Assembly: GCF_026625745.1 (NCBI RefSeq)
Contig: NZ_CP113061.1
Location: forward strand, 744,001-808,000
Direction: 5' to 3'
Source: Asticcacaulis sp. SL142
GTDB taxonomy: Bacteria > Pseudomonadota > Alphaproteobacteria > Caulobacterales > Caulobacteraceae
Length of the DNA stretch: 64,000 nt
A model generated the notes under the pieces. That model worked only from the letters and a program-made list of their open reading frames with translations, was not told the DNA's origin and did not search any database. Both the position numbers and the translations under genes were made by a program. Below are positions 9,139 through 19,008 of this stretch, one piece after another. The first letter of the stretch is position 1. Each line of letters opens with the position of its first letter.

Positions 9139-10155
9139 TTAACCCTTATCTTTCTGAGCCGCCTGTTTAGACAGCCAAGCCGCTTCGCGCAAGAACTGAC
9201 GCGAGGGTTTGGCCGGAAAACCAGACCACATCTCGCCTTCGGGCACATCTTTATAGACAACCGCCCCCGCAGCCACCTTGGCACGCGCGCCGACAGCTAT
9301 ATGGTCGATCAATCCGGCACGACCGCCAAACATCGCCCCATCACCGATGCGGGCCGATCCTGAAATGCCAGCATGTGCCGCAATAATGCACTGGCGGCCA
9401 ATCTGAACATTATGGGCGATCTGAACCATATTATCGATCTTGGTCGCCTCACCGATCACCGTATCATCATAGGCGCCGCGATCGATACAGGTTCCGGAAC
9501 CGACGCTAATGTCATCCTGCAAGATAACCCGGCCAAGTTGCGGCACATCAATCAGCCCCCGCTCATCGCCACTCACCCCAAAGCCCGCCTCACCTATGTG
9601 GGCACCGGAAGCGATATGAACACGATCCCCCATTAGGGTGCAGTATATTGTGGCGTGAGCCCCAATCCGGCAATTGCGGCCAATGGTACAGCCCGGCCCG
9701 ATAACACTATAGGCTTCTAACCGCGTACCCGACCCGATTTCTGCATTCTGCCCGATAACCACACCGATCCCGATATAAACATCGTCCTCAATGCGTGCCG
9801 TTGGGTGAACCGCGACTGAGCCTTTGTGGCGTATAGGCTGATAAAGTGCATTCGCCAGTCGCGCCCACGCCGCCTGTGGTGATTTCACAACCAGAGCCAG
9901 CCCCTCCGCAGGCACCATCGCGGAGTCATCCTCGCTCACGAATACAAAACCAGCGCGCGTTTTTTTCAACGAAGACAAATAGCGTCTATCGCTGAAAAAT
10001 GCCGCCTCATCGGGCTCAGCAATGGATAAAGGGGCGCATGCCCTTATTGGCCCGCCCCCTTTAACGGAAGTCTCAGTGTATTTCGCCCGCGTAAGCGCCA
10101 CGACCTGATCCAAGTTGAGACTTGACGCGACCTCAAAAAATCTCGGATCAGGCAT
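9139..10155 (-). CDS. lpxD: UDP-3-O-acylglucosamine N-acyltransferase
   Basis: 338 residues. LpxD adds the second hydroxyacyl chain to UDP-3-O-acyl-glucosamine. An N-terminal uridine-binding domain (about 1-105) is followed by a hexapeptide beta-helix and a short C-terminal helix. The catalytic histidine is His248 in NMVQIAHNVQIG. The motif GEAGFGVSGDERGL is characteristic. It lies 24 bases after skp and 7 bases before fabZ. Confidence 0.96.
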   Translation of the reverse strand: MPDPRFFEVASSLNLDQVVALTRAKYTETSVKGGGPIRACAPLSIAEPDEAAFFSDRRYLSSLKKTRAGFVFVSEDDSAMVPAEGLALVVKSPQAAWARLANALYQPIRHKGSVAVHPTARIEDDVYIGIGVVIGQNAEIGSGTRLEAYSVIGPGCTIGRNCRIGAHATIYCTLMGDRVHIASGAHIGEAGFGVSGDERGLIDVPQLGRVILQDDISVGSGTCIDRGAYDDTVIGEATKIDNMVQIAHNVQIGRQCIIAAHAGISGSARIGDGAMFGGRAGLIDHIAVGARAKVAAGAVVYKDVPEGEMWSGFPAKPSRQFLREAAWLSKQAAQKDKG

Positions 10156-10179
10156 GGGTGTTTACGGACGTCCTGTTAT

Positions 10180-10848
10180 TTAGTTCTTTTTGGTTGCCGC
10201 GGCAGGTGCCGGAGCGGCTGCCGTCGGACGGGCTTGCGGCGTAATGCGCTCACGATCAAAGGTCATGGTCTTCTTGACAGCATTAAGCTTGGTCACGACC
10301 TGACCCGTGATATCCATAGCCGGGTTGGCAAACAGAACCGAGTTGCGATCAACCAGAATTCCACAGCCCTTTTCCGAATAAACGGCACGCAGTTGGGGCT
10401 CAAGGTCGGTGGCAATTTGACGCTGGGCCTTGGCTTCGGTTGCCTGAAGCTCCTGACCGCGCAATTGCACCTTCTGTTCAAAACCCTGAACCTTACCCTG
10501 GAAGGCCTGAGCCTTGGTTTGCAGGGCCTCACCTTGCAGGGTTTTGGCGTTGACCTGATCCTGCAGTGACTTGCCTTCGGTTTCAATGGCGGTGCGTTCC
10601 GGCTTGATTTCAGCCTCAACCGCAGCGCTCAACTGGCGCATGCGCTCACCGGCCGCTTTACCCATGTCAGAGCCGGCAATGGCGTCTTCAACCGAATAGA
10701 CGCAGACGCCCGGAATGACCGGGCCTGGGTTCATGGCCGGTTGCGCCGGGGCTGCAGCCGGTGCCGTCTGGGCCGAAACCTGACCGGCCATAAGCGCCGC
10801 AGCGCTGGCGAGAACGAGCAGAGATTTTTTCATCGATGTAACACTCAT
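10180..10848 (-). CDS. skp: OmpH/Skp-family periplasmic chaperone
   Basis: 222 residues. A signal peptide is clear (MKKSLLVLASAAALMAG followed by QVSAQ). The middle, about residues 60-165, is rich in Gln, Lys, Glu and Ala and predicted to form the long coiled-coil arms of Skp. Both termini of the mature protein are Ala/Pro-rich. Skp binds unfolded outer-membrane proteins in the periplasm and hands them to the Bam complex. Placement directly after bamA is the common arrangement. The start could be ATG 10848 or ATG 10833, which leaves the signal sequence unchanged. Confidence 0.9.
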   Translation of the reverse strand: MSVTSMKKSLLVLASAAALMAGQVSAQTAPAAAPAQPAMNPGPVIPGVCVYSVEDAIAGSDMGKAAGERMRQLSAAVEAEIKPERTAIETEGKSLQDQVNAKTLQGEALQTKAQAFQGKVQGFEQKVQLRGQELQATEAKAQRQIATDLEPQLRAVYSEKGCGILVDRNSVLFANPAMDITGQVVTKLNAVKKTMTFDRERITPQARPTAAAPAPAAATKKN

Positions 10849-10892
10849 GGCTTTGTTGGTTTCCCGGAGATGTGCCTCCGGAGATAAACGGT

Positions 10893-13274
10893 TTAAAACT
10901 GGGTCGACTGCGAGAAGCGGAAAGTTTCCGTCTTGTCGTAATCTTCGCGCGAGAGAACCTGTGAAATATCGAACTGGATCGGCCCCATGGGGGACTTCCA
11001 GCGAATGGTCACACCGGCTGCCGCCCGCAATGACATATCATCTACGATATTTGTGTTCACGGTGCTACCACTCATCTTAAGGCGGTCATCAACACCGCCG
11101 AGCGTACCGAAATCCACGAATAAGGCCGTTTTGAGACCGTACTGCTCAGGCAGGCCATTCGGAATGCCCAGCTCGACCGTACCAATGGCGTAGGTTTGGC
11201 CGCCCAAAGCATAGGTTGAGCTTTGATCGCGCGGGCCAATACCAGCATTCTCAAAGCCGCGGAAGGTTGTGCCGCCCTTAAAGAAGCGGTCATTGATACG
11301 AACCGCGTCACCACCAAATGGCGTGATATTTCCGGCCAGACCTTGCAGGTGCAGGATCATGTCCTTGCGGAAGCCGTAGTACCAGTGCGCCTCAAGTTCA
11401 GACCGGACATATTTCACGTCGCCACCCAGACCCGCAAAATCCTGACGGGCAATCGCCTGCCAGCCGCGCGTCGCCTGTACGAAATCATTGCGGCGATCAA
11501 ATGACAGGGTGTAGCCCACGCTCGATGTCACGCCGGTGCCGCAGCTATAGATAAGGTCATCACACTGGGTTGAGGTGGTGCCGTAGGACAGATCATCCGA
11601 ACGCAGGTTATAGCGCAGACGCAGCAGGCTATAGCCATTCAGGCTGTAGCCCAGACGCAAGCCAAAACCGTTACTTTCGGACTTATAGCTGGTGTATTCC
11701 GAGTAATCGAGCGCCGACGAAAACAGGTCGATACCGGCCTGTACGTCCCGGTTCATGAAGTGCGGTTCGGTAAAGCTGATGTCGATATTTCTCTGGATCG
11801 AGCCCGTTGAAATCCGTGCCCGGACGTTCTGACCGCGACCACGGAAGTTACGCTCAGTTATACCGACGTCAAAAATGAACTTTTCGTAGGACGAGAAACC
11901 GGCACCGAACGACAGTTCGCCGGTGGGCTGCTCGGTGACTGCTACTTCGATGTTGGTCTTATCCGCCGTAGCCGACGGCACTTCCTTGATTTCCACATCC
12001 TTGAAGAAGCCAAGCGCGTTGACATACATCTTAGAGCGTTCAAGCAGAGCCTTATTGTAGGCATCGCCTTCGGACAGCAGCATTTCGCGCCGCACGACAC
12101 GGTCGAGCGTTCGACCATTGCCAACCACATCGATCTTATCGATATAGACGCGCGCACCTTCGCGAACATTATAGGTCACATCGACGGTGCGATCCTGCGG
12201 GTTGCCTTCATCACGCGGGCGGATATCCACGAACGCAAAACCGGCCGAACCGGCGGCAAAGGTCAGATTATCGACGCCCTTTTCGATCAGGTCGCTTTCG
12301 TAAAGGTCACCATTTTTGAACGGAATAACACGTTCCAGATTCTGGGCATTCAGTTTGTCGTTTTCGGTCTTAACCGTGACACGACCGAAGTTATATTTTT
12401 CACCCTCATCCAGCGTGTAGGTGATCGCAAAATCCTTACGATCCGGCGACAGCTCAGCCACGGACGACACCACGCGGAAATCATAGTAACCGCGGTTGGT
12501 GTAGTGCTTTCTCAACTGTTCACGATCGTAATCCATCCGGTCCGGATCATAGTTGTCGTTCGACGAGAAGAACTTCCACCAGATCGACTTCTTGGTAACG
12601 ACGACACTTGAAAGATCGCTGTCCGAGAACGCTTTGTTGCCGATAAAGTTCATGCTCGACACACCGGTCTTGACGCCTTCATCGATTTCAAAAATCAGAT
12701 CGACGCGCTTTTGCGGCAGTTCAACGATCTTTGGCGTCACGGTCGCCGAAATACGCCCGGAACGACGATAGAGTTCGATAATGCGCTGAACATCGGCCTG
12801 AACCTTGGCGCGGGTAAACACACCACGAGGACGGATGGTTACTTCTTCACGCAGCTTGTCTTTGGATAGGGCGCTGTTGCCTTCAAAGACCACCTGATTG
12901 ATGATCGGGCTTTCAACGACGCTAACCACCATTTCCGCGCCATTCATGACGATTTGAACGTCGGAAAACAGTTCTGTACGGAACAGGGTTTTTACCGACT
13001 GGTCGATCGCCAGAGGCGTTGCGGGCTGCCCCACCTGCACCGGCAGATACGAAATGATCGTCTGCGAATCGATGCGCTCATTACCTTCGACACGGATACG
13101 GCCAATATTGATCGCCGCTTGTGGGGCCACCGCTGGCTGTGTCTGCACCGGATCAACCGGCGCCGTTTGCGCCATGGCCGGAGCGGTCAGAAGCCCTAGG
13201 CTTAGAAACGCCAGAACGCTGACGCCCGATTGAAGCTTTCGTGAAGAAGTATGCACGTTGAGGCCCTTAGTCAT
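10893..13274 (-). CDS. bamA: Outer-membrane protein assembly factor BamA
   Basis: 793 residues from the ATG at 13274, which gives a proper signal peptide ending near APAMAQ; the frame open to 13430 is not used. Five POTRA domains occupy about residues 50-400, the first beginning INIGRIRVEGNERI, and a C-terminal beta-barrel ends in RFSQSTQF with the expected terminal Phe. The barrel contains FKGGTTFRGFENAGIGPR, the conserved RGF loop region. It catalyses insertion of beta-barrel proteins into the outer membrane. No clear ribosome binding site is seen, and a 98-base gap separates it from rseP. Confidence 0.96.
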   Translation of the reverse strand: MTKGLNVHTSSRKLQSGVSVLAFLSLGLLTAPAMAQTAPVDPVQTQPAVAPQAAINIGRIRVEGNERIDSQTIISYLPVQVGQPATPLAIDQSVKTLFRTELFSDVQIVMNGAEMVVSVVESPIINQVVFEGNSALSKDKLREEVTIRPRGVFTRAKVQADVQRIIELYRRSGRISATVTPKIVELPQKRVDLIFEIDEGVKTGVSSMNFIGNKAFSDSDLSSVVVTKKSIWWKFFSSNDNYDPDRMDYDREQLRKHYTNRGYYDFRVVSSVAELSPDRKDFAITYTLDEGEKYNFGRVTVKTENDKLNAQNLERVIPFKNGDLYESDLIEKGVDNLTFAAGSAGFAFVDIRPRDEGNPQDRTVDVTYNVREGARVYIDKIDVVGNGRTLDRVVRREMLLSEGDAYNKALLERSKMYVNALGFFKDVEIKEVPSATADKTNIEVAVTEQPTGELSFGAGFSSYEKFIFDVGITERNFRGRGQNVRARISTGSIQRNIDISFTEPHFMNRDVQAGIDLFSSALDYSEYTSYKSESNGFGLRLGYSLNGYSLLRLRYNLRSDDLSYGTTSTQCDDLIYSCGTGVTSSVGYTLSFDRRNDFVQATRGWQAIARQDFAGLGGDVKYVRSELEAHWYYGFRKDMILHLQGLAGNITPFGGDAVRINDRFFKGGTTFRGFENAGIGPRDQSSTYALGGQTYAIGTVELGIPNGLPEQYGLKTALFVDFGTLGGVDDRLKMSGSTVNTNIVDDMSLRAAAGVTIRWKSPMGPIQFDISQVLSREDYDKTETFRFSQSTQF

Positions 13275-13372
13275 ATGTTCTGTATCATTTTTATGTTCGG
13301 ACGGCGGCCCGTGTTTCGCTAACCATAAACCATCGCAGCCACCGAAACTTCGGTATTTTGCAGAGTTATTAA

Positions 13373-14572
13373 TTACGAAAACAGTCCCCCAAAGAATTTT
13401 ACCACCCCCAACTGGTTGAGATCGTTCCAAGTCGCGAACAACATCAAACCCAGCAAGGTTACAAGTCCCAGTCTGTAGCCATACCCCTGTATGGCCGAAT
13501 TGAGCGGCTTTTGCATAACCGCCTCATAGGTATAAAACAAGAGGTGACCGCCATCGAGCACCGGCACCGGCAGCAGGTTAAGGAAGCCAATCCCCACCGA
13601 AATCACCGCCGCCAAGGTAACAAGGTTAATCACCAACAATATGACACGATCAGCGGCCGGAGCTTCGACCTTCATAGTCTGAGATGTGATGTCGCCCGTC
13701 CCCTTGGTCATGCCAAGTATGCCGCTTAACTGGTCACCGCTTTCTTTTCCCGCGAAAATGCGGCCAATATAGGTCACATTCGTATCAAGTACCTGCCATG
13801 TCATTTTCGCGCCTTCGATAAAGGCCGTGTGCGGCGCAAACCGTTGCCAGCGCATATCGCCGCCCATCTCAATGCCTAACCGGCCCGCCTTGATTCGGTG
13901 ATCACCAGACCCCACCTCAAGCTCAGTGCGAGCGGGCGTGGCGGTAAGCACCACGGGCGCACCCTCGCGAAGAACAGTAATATTGATGGCGCTGTCGGCA
14001 CGCATCAAAATCAGGGTGCGGGCATCCTGATGGTTTTCAACCTTGCGGCCATCAATTTCCGTAATCAGATCACCTGGCTTAAAACCGGCCGCCGCCGCCG
14101 GAGAATTGGGCTCAACGCTAACGACGCTGGCTGGGGTATGCCCTTTGCCGATAAACATCAGCACGCCCGCAAAGAGCACAATCGCCAGAACGAAATTGGC
14201 AAAAGGCCCTGCCGCCACAATCAGCATACGTTGCCATACGGGCTTGAAATGGAAATAGGCTTTTTCCGCCCCCTCGCCTTCTTTGGCGACAATGGCGGTT
14301 CGGGCCGCGTCGAGTTCTTTGGCATCCGGCGACATGGAGGACACATGCTCATCACCTGCGAATTTCACATATCCGCCCAGCGGAATGGCGCTCAGGCACC
14401 ATTCAACCCCGTTTTTATCGGTACGCGCCAAAAGCTTAGGCCCAAAGCCCACTGAAAAGCGCTCAATCTTGGTCTTGAACAGCCTGGCAACGCTGAAATG
14501 ACCCAGTTCGTGAATGGTCACAATGACACTGATCAGGATCAGGAGCGGCAATATACCGACAAAAAACTGCAT
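13373..14572 (-). CDS. rseP: RIP metalloprotease RseP (site-2 protease)
   Basis: 399 residues. The zinc motif HELGH (His21, Glu22, His25) sits in the first membrane segment, and the second metal ligand region is LLPVPVLDGGHLL near the C-terminus. At least one PDZ domain lies between (VEPNSPAAAAGFKPGDLI). Site-2 proteases cleave membrane-bound anti-sigma factors and leftover signal peptides inside the inner membrane. The location between dxr and bamA is conserved in many proteobacteria. The substrate here is not visible. Confidence 0.95.
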   Translation of the reverse strand: MQFFVGILPLLILISVIVTIHELGHFSVARLFKTKIERFSVGFGPKLLARTDKNGVEWCLSAIPLGGYVKFAGDEHVSSMSPDAKELDAARTAIVAKEGEGAEKAYFHFKPVWQRMLIVAAGPFANFVLAIVLFAGVLMFIGKGHTPASVVSVEPNSPAAAAGFKPGDLITEIDGRKVENHQDARTLILMRADSAINITVLREGAPVVLTATPARTELEVGSGDHRIKAGRLGIEMGGDMRWQRFAPHTAFIEGAKMTWQVLDTNVTYIGRIFAGKESGDQLSGILGMTKGTGDITSQTMKVEAPAADRVILLVINLVTLAAVISVGIGFLNLLPVPVLDGGHLLFYTYEAVMQKPLNSAIQGYGYRLGLVTLLGLMLFATWNDLNQLGVVKFFGGLFS

Positions 14573-14592
14573 GTAGCGCGTATCTCTCTGGT

Positions 14593-15813
14593 TTAGGCGC
14601 GAAGCTTTGGAACGCTTGCGGCCGAACGATCACAAAAGCCGCCCACCAGAGCGCGAATGCGAGCGTCAAGCTCAAGAATAGTCCCGACATCCTGACTTGT
14701 GTCATTAATCGCTTTAGAAGGCAATTGGGCCCGCATCATGGCAGCTTCGACATTTTCGGCGATTTGCGTAAAGGCGAGGCGTTTCTGCAAAAAGGCGGCA
14801 ACGCAAACCTCATTGGCGGCGTTAAAGACGACCGGCATGTCGCCACCGGCCTTGAGGGCCTCGCGCGCCAGCCTTAACATCGGAAAAGCATCTTCGTCCG
14901 GCGCTTCAAACGTCAATGCCCCAAGGGTCTTGAGATCAAATCCCGGTGCCTGCCAGACTGTGCGGCGCGGCCAGTTCAGGCAATAGGAAATCGGCACCCG
15001 CATATCCGCCGGTCCCATCTGAGCCAGACTGGAGCCATCCTTGTATTCCACCATCGAATGGATGACCGACTGCGGATGGATCACCACATCAATCTGATCG
15101 GCAGGCATATCAAACAAATAGGCAGCCTCAATAAATTCAAGGCCCTTATTAGCGAGACTGGCACTATCGATGGTAATTTTTGAGCCCATCGACCAGTTCG
15201 GGTGCTTTAGCGCCTGCTCAACCGTCACCCGGCCCAACTGATCGCGGCTGTAGCCTCTGAAAGGCCCGCCGGATGCCGTCAGCACAAGGCGATTGACCAT
15301 ATCTTTTTGAGCGCTATCAAGGACTTGGAAAATGGCGTTGTGCTCAGAATCAACAGGCAAAATACATCCGCCAGCCGCTTTCGCACGCGCCAATAAGGCC
15401 GGACCGCAGCACACCAGCGCTTCTTTGTTGGCAAGGGCTACCGTAGCACCGGTTCCCGCCGCCGCCCAAACCGGCTCAAGGCCCGCAATACCGACTATGG
15501 CAGCCATCACCCAATCCACCGGGCGAGATGCCGCCTCAATCACCGCAGCGTCACCACAGGCAATGGTAAGCCCGGAACCCTCCATCAAGCTCTGAAACGC
15601 GCCCCACGATTCAGTGTCGGCAATGACCGTTAAGTTGGGGCGAAATTTGCGCGCCTGTTGCGCCAAAAGCTCAATATTCTTACCGCCACACAAGACATCG
15701 ATGCTGTACTTAGGCTCAATCGCGTTTAATTCTTCGATCAGCGCCAGAGTCGACACACCTATGGACCCGGTAGATCCCAAAACCGTGACGGACTTTGGCA
15801 GCGAATTTAGCAT
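14593..15813 (-). CDS. dxr: 1-deoxy-D-xylulose 5-phosphate reductoisomerase
   Basis: 406 residues. Dxr converts DXP to MEP with NADPH, the first committed step of the non-mevalonate isoprenoid pathway; ispE of the same pathway is at 62915. The NADPH-binding motif GSTGSIG is at residues 13-19, and the catalytic region includes VDSEHNAIFQ and SASGGPF, with SASLANKGLEFIEAAYLF further on. The start overlaps the stop of cdsA by one base (TGATG). Confidence 0.96.
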   Translation of the reverse strand: MLNSLPKSVTVLGSTGSIGVSTLALIEELNAIEPKYSIDVLCGGKNIELLAQQARKFRPNLTVIADTESWGAFQSLMEGSGLTIACGDAAVIEAASRPVDWVMAAIVGIAGLEPVWAAAGTGATVALANKEALVCCGPALLARAKAAGGCILPVDSEHNAIFQVLDSAQKDMVNRLVLTASGGPFRGYSRDQLGRVTVEQALKHPNWSMGSKITIDSASLANKGLEFIEAAYLFDMPADQIDVVIHPQSVIHSMVEYKDGSSLAQMGPADMRVPISYCLNWPRRTVWQAPGFDLKTLGALTFEAPDEDAFPMLRLAREALKAGGDMPVVFNAANEVCVAAFLQKRLAFTQIAENVEAAMMRAQLPSKAINDTSQDVGTILELDARIRALVGGFCDRSAASVPKLRA

Positions 15814-16655
15814 CAGAGCACGGTTCCCAGCATTACTAACAGACGGATACCACCAATAGCGACGATCGCAAACATCAACCCATCGACGCGGTCAAGCAAA
15901 CCGCCGTGGCCTGGGATAAGGTCACCTGAGTCTTTCACGCCGTAACGGCGCTTCAGCATCGATTCCCACAGGTCCCCCGCCATAGTCGCTAGCGCCGTCA
16001 AGAGCCCTACGATCTGAGCCGAAGTGCTCGATTTAAATAGTCCGGTGATATCGGATAGTGTCCCCGCCGCCAGCATACCCGCCATCATCCCCCCGGCAAA
16101 CCCAGACCATGTTTTATTGGGCGAATATTTGCGCCACAGCTTAGGCCCGCCTACGGCCTTTCCCACCAGATAAGCGGCACTGTCCGCTGTCCAGGCGATC
16201 AGGAACGCAAACAGCACCCATTCAAAGCCATTTCCCGTCTGCCTTAACCAGATAAGCACAAACGCCGGCCAGCCGATATATAAGACCCCATAGGCAGCAT
16301 CCTGCCACGGCCCGCCGAGCCTGCGAATATAAGCCGCGGAACAAGCGGCCCCGAAAAGCAAAAGTGCTATCGATAAAACGGGATGGATGGAATCATAGGG
16401 CTTGTTCAAGGCTTCAGCGAACATACCTGCCAAAGCGGGCAAACAGACAGCAACGGCCATACGTGTCGGCATTTTGGGCGCCGCCATGGCCCCCCATTCA
16501 ATGCTAAGCAGGGCCACGCCGATGCTGATGAGCATCAGGAACGCCCAGTCGCCCAGATGAACCACATAGAGCACGACCGGCACCAGAACGAGGGCGGAGG
16601 CGATACGGATACTCAGTTCACTGGCTGAAGACTTTGCGGGTTTAGGCGGAGACAT
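15813..16655 (-). CDS. cdsA: Phosphatidate cytidylyltransferase
   Basis: 280 residues with about eight membrane segments. The CDP-alcohol precursor signature is complete near the C-terminus: MLKRRYGVKDSGDLIPGHGG followed by LLDRVDGLMF. CdsA makes CDP-diacylglycerol from phosphatidate and CTP at the inner membrane. It overlaps uppS by 14 bases upstream and dxr by one base downstream, so the three are one translational unit. Confidence 0.95.
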   Translation of the reverse strand: MSPPKPAKSSASELSIRIASALVLVPVVLYVVHLGDWAFLMLISIGVALLSIEWGAMAAPKMPTRMAVAVCLPALAGMFAEALNKPYDSIHPVLSIALLLFGAACSAAYIRRLGGPWQDAAYGVLYIGWPAFVLIWLRQTGNGFEWVLFAFLIAWTADSAAYLVGKAVGGPKLWRKYSPNKTWSGFAGGMMAGMLAAGTLSDITGLFKSSTSAQIVGLLTALATMAGDLWESMLKRRYGVKDSGDLIPGHGGLLDRVDGLMFAIVAIGGIRLLVMLGTVL

Positions 16656-17415
16656 GTCCCGCCTCTACGGCCCCAAAGCGCCGGTCGCGCTCAGCAAATA
16701 TTTTCAGGGCATCTTCAAGATGGACGCGGTCATAATCCGGCCAAAGCACATCCTGAAACACAAATTCAGCATAAGCCGCTTCCCACAGCAGGAAGTTTGA
16801 GAGCCTGTGCTCACCGGATGTACGGATCATCAGATCCAGCGGTGGCAGATCATGCGTTGACAATAAGCCGCCAAACATTTCAGGCGTGAGATCTTCAATA
16901 TTAGCCTCCCCTGCCTGCACCTTAGCCGCAAAGCGCTTTGCGGCCTCAACCACGTCAGCCTGCGCGCCGTAGTTTAGCGCGACCTGAAGGAAAAAACGCG
17001 AATTGTGGCGGGTATCATCGTGCGCTTTGCGCACACATTCCACAATGTCTTTGGGCAGGCCGTCCTGCTGACCGATGATGCGGACGCACACCCCTTCTTT
17101 CGCCAATTTAGCGAGGTCGGATTCAATGAACGTGCGCAACAGCCCCATAAGGTCGCTGACTTCAGCCGCCGGCCTGCGCCAATTTTCGGTCGAGAAGGCA
17201 AATACCGTCATGTGGGTGACGCCAAGATCACCCGCCGCCCGAATAGTGCGCCGCAAAGCGCCTACCCCAGCTTTGTGGCCCATTGTGCGCATCTGTCCGC
17301 GCGCCTTGGCCCAGCGTCCATTACCATCCATGATAATCGCTACATGCAGCGGCACTGACCCGGCCCCGGTCAAGGCCATGATGTCAGAAGCTTGAGACGC
17401 TACATCAGCGGCCAT
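16642..17415 (-). CDS. uppS: Undecaprenyl diphosphate synthase (cis-prenyltransferase)
   Basis: 257 residues. UppS adds isopentenyl units to farnesyl diphosphate to make the C55 carrier used in peptidoglycan and O-antigen synthesis. The active-site motif IIMDGNGRWA holds Asp30, and FAFSTENWRRP and the C-terminal MIRTSGEHRLSNFLLW are family-specific. The N-terminus is about 15 residues longer than in E. coli. A 126-base gap after frr suggests a possible internal promoter, but none is clear. Confidence 0.96.
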   Translation of the reverse strand: MAADVASQASDIMALTGAGSVPLHVAIIMDGNGRWAKARGQMRTMGHKAGVGALRRTIRAAGDLGVTHMTVFAFSTENWRRPAAEVSDLMGLLRTFIESDLAKLAKEGVCVRIIGQQDGLPKDIVECVRKAHDDTRHNSRFFLQVALNYGAQADVVEAAKRFAAKVQAGEANIEDLTPEMFGGLLSTHDLPPLDLMIRTSGEHRLSNFLLWEAAYAEFVFQDVLWPDYDRVHLEDALKIFAERDRRFGAVEAGHVSA

Positions 17416-17542
17416 GTGGGTTTCCTTGGATTTCGGCTTTACTCACAGCCGTGATTGCGGCCGCAGATAAAATAATACGAGTTTGATACCACCTAAAGGC
17501 GCGTTCTGCCACAGGCATGCGACCGTCAGCATCAAGTCGGGC

Positions 17543-18100
17543 TCAGACCTGCATAATTTCAGCTTCCTTGATCTTTAGCTGTTCATCAATGCGCTTGATG
17601 GCCGCATCGGTGAAACCCTGGATCTCAGTGATCATTTTCTTTTGTTCGTCTTCGGAAATATGAGAGTCTTTTTCCGCCTTCTTGATGTCGTCATTGGCAT
17701 CACGGCGGATATTGCGCACAGCCACGCGCTTTTCCTCAGCATATTTACCGGCAATCTTGACCAGATCCTTGCGGCGCTCCTCGGTCAAAGGCGGGATCGG
17801 CACGCGTAGGGTCGTGCCATCCGTGACTGGATTCAGCCCCAGGCCCGAATTGCGGATCGCCTTTTCGACAGATATCACAAGGCCCTTATCCCACACATTG
17901 ACACTGATCATGCGCGGCTCAGGCACACTGATCGCCGCACAAGACGTAATCGGCATGGTCGAGCCGTAGGCGTCAACAACAATACCTTCCAGAAGGGACG
18001 AGGATGCGCGCCCGGTGCGCAGGCCGCCGAAATCTTCTTTCAGCGACGTCACCGACTTATCCATGCGGTCCTTATACTTAGCCAGTTCGGGTTTGCTCAT
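17543..18100 (-). CDS. frr: Ribosome recycling factor
   Basis: 185 residues, the standard length. RRF with EF-G splits post-termination ribosomes. The family segments [36 protein letters not shown] and [16 protein letters not shown] are present. It follows pyrH by 24 bases, the common pyrH-frr pairing. Confidence 0.97.
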   Translation of the reverse strand: MSKPELAKYKDRMDKSVTSLKEDFGGLRTGRASSSLLEGIVVDAYGSTMPITSCAAISVPEPRMISVNVWDKGLVISVEKAIRNSGLGLNPVTDGTTLRVPIPPLTEERRKDLVKIAGKYAEEKRVAVRNIRRDANDDIKKAEKDSHISEDEQKKMITEIQGFTDAAIKRIDEQLKIKEAEIMQV

Positions 18101-18124
18101 GATATGTCTCGTTATTTTAGATGA

Positions 18125-18862
18125 TTATTCTGAAATGACCGTATAGGTGCCGCGCCCGTGGACCACATCGCGCAGCGCCCCGTCTGATCGGATGGAGAAC
18201 ACAACGATAGGAATGCTGTTGTCGCGCATCATGCTGACGGCGGACGCATCCATGACCTTGAGATCTTTAGCCAGGACCTCATGATAACTCAATGTATCAT
18301 AACGCCGTGCGGCGGGATCTTTTTTCGGATCAGCGGTATAAACGCCATCGACCGAAGTGCCTTTAAACAACGCATCACAGTTCATTTCCGCCGCCCGCAA
18401 CGCTGCCGCCGTATCGGTCGTAAAATAAGGCGCGCCTGTACCGGCCGCAAAAATCACCACACGTCCTTTTTCAAGATGTCGCTCGGCACGCCTGCGGATA
18501 AAAGGCTCGCAAACCGCATTCATTTGAATGGCCGATTGCACACGGGTATCGACCCCCAGTTGCTCAAGCGCATTCTGCATGGCCAGCGCGTTCATGACGG
18601 TAGCAAGCATACCCATATAATCAGCGCTGGAGCGCTCCATGCCAACCGCCGCCTTCGACAGACCGCGGAAGATATTGCCGCCGCCAATAACCAGACAAAG
18701 CTCGACACCCATGCGTGCGACTTCGGCGATCTCTTCGGCCACCGCCTTAACGGTGTTCATATCGATTCCGAAACCCTGCTCACCCATCAGGACTTCACCG
18801 GAAACCTTGAGGAGGATGCGTTTATAACGAAGGTCAGCCGTTGCCACAGCAGGTTCAGTCAT
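18125..18862 (-). CDS. pyrH: Uridylate kinase
   Basis: 245 residues. The bacterial hexameric UMP kinase phosphorylates UMP to UDP with ATP. Motifs are [15 protein letters not shown] at the N-terminus, [10 protein letters not shown] for phosphate binding, and [15 protein letters not shown] near residue 165. It heads the envelope cluster (pyrH to lpxB) on the same strand. Confidence 0.97.
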   Translation of the reverse strand: MTEPAVATADLRYKRILLKVSGEVLMGEQGFGIDMNTVKAVAEEIAEVARMGVELCLVIGGGNIFRGLSKAAVGMERSSADYMGMLATVMNALAMQNALEQLGVDTRVQSAIQMNAVCEPFIRRRAERHLEKGRVVIFAAGTGAPYFTTDTAAALRAAEMNCDALFKGTSVDGVYTADPKKDPAARRYDTLSYHEVLAKDLKVMDASAVSMMRDNSIPIVVFSIRSDGALRDVVHGRGTYTVISE

Positions 18863-18944
18863 ATCGGTATCTCCGGGGAATCAATGGTCTAATCAGGATT
18901 TGGATTTTCGCTCTCTGCTCTAGCCGGTTATTACCCATTTGAAA

Positions 18945-18982
18945 AGACAAAGGGCGCGAACACTATTACGTGCCGCGCCCTT
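18945..18982 (-). terminator. Probable rho-independent terminator after tsf
   Basis: On the minus strand AAGGGCGCG and CGCGCCCTT pair perfectly over 9 bp with a 15-base loop, followed by TTGTCTTTTC. It lies 27 bases after the tsf stop and separates rpsB-tsf from pyrH. Confidence 0.75.
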
Positions 18983-19008
18983 ATTTTATTCAAAAATGTG
19001 GATTAGGC

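Noticed and set aside
13341-13354. ACCGAAACTTCGGT palindrome upstream of bamA as terminator
   Set aside because: No T-run on the minus strand and internal to an operon; at most a weak leader stem.
18281-18892. 203-codon frame antisense to pyrH
   Set aside because: Complete overlap with a well-supported gene and no family features.
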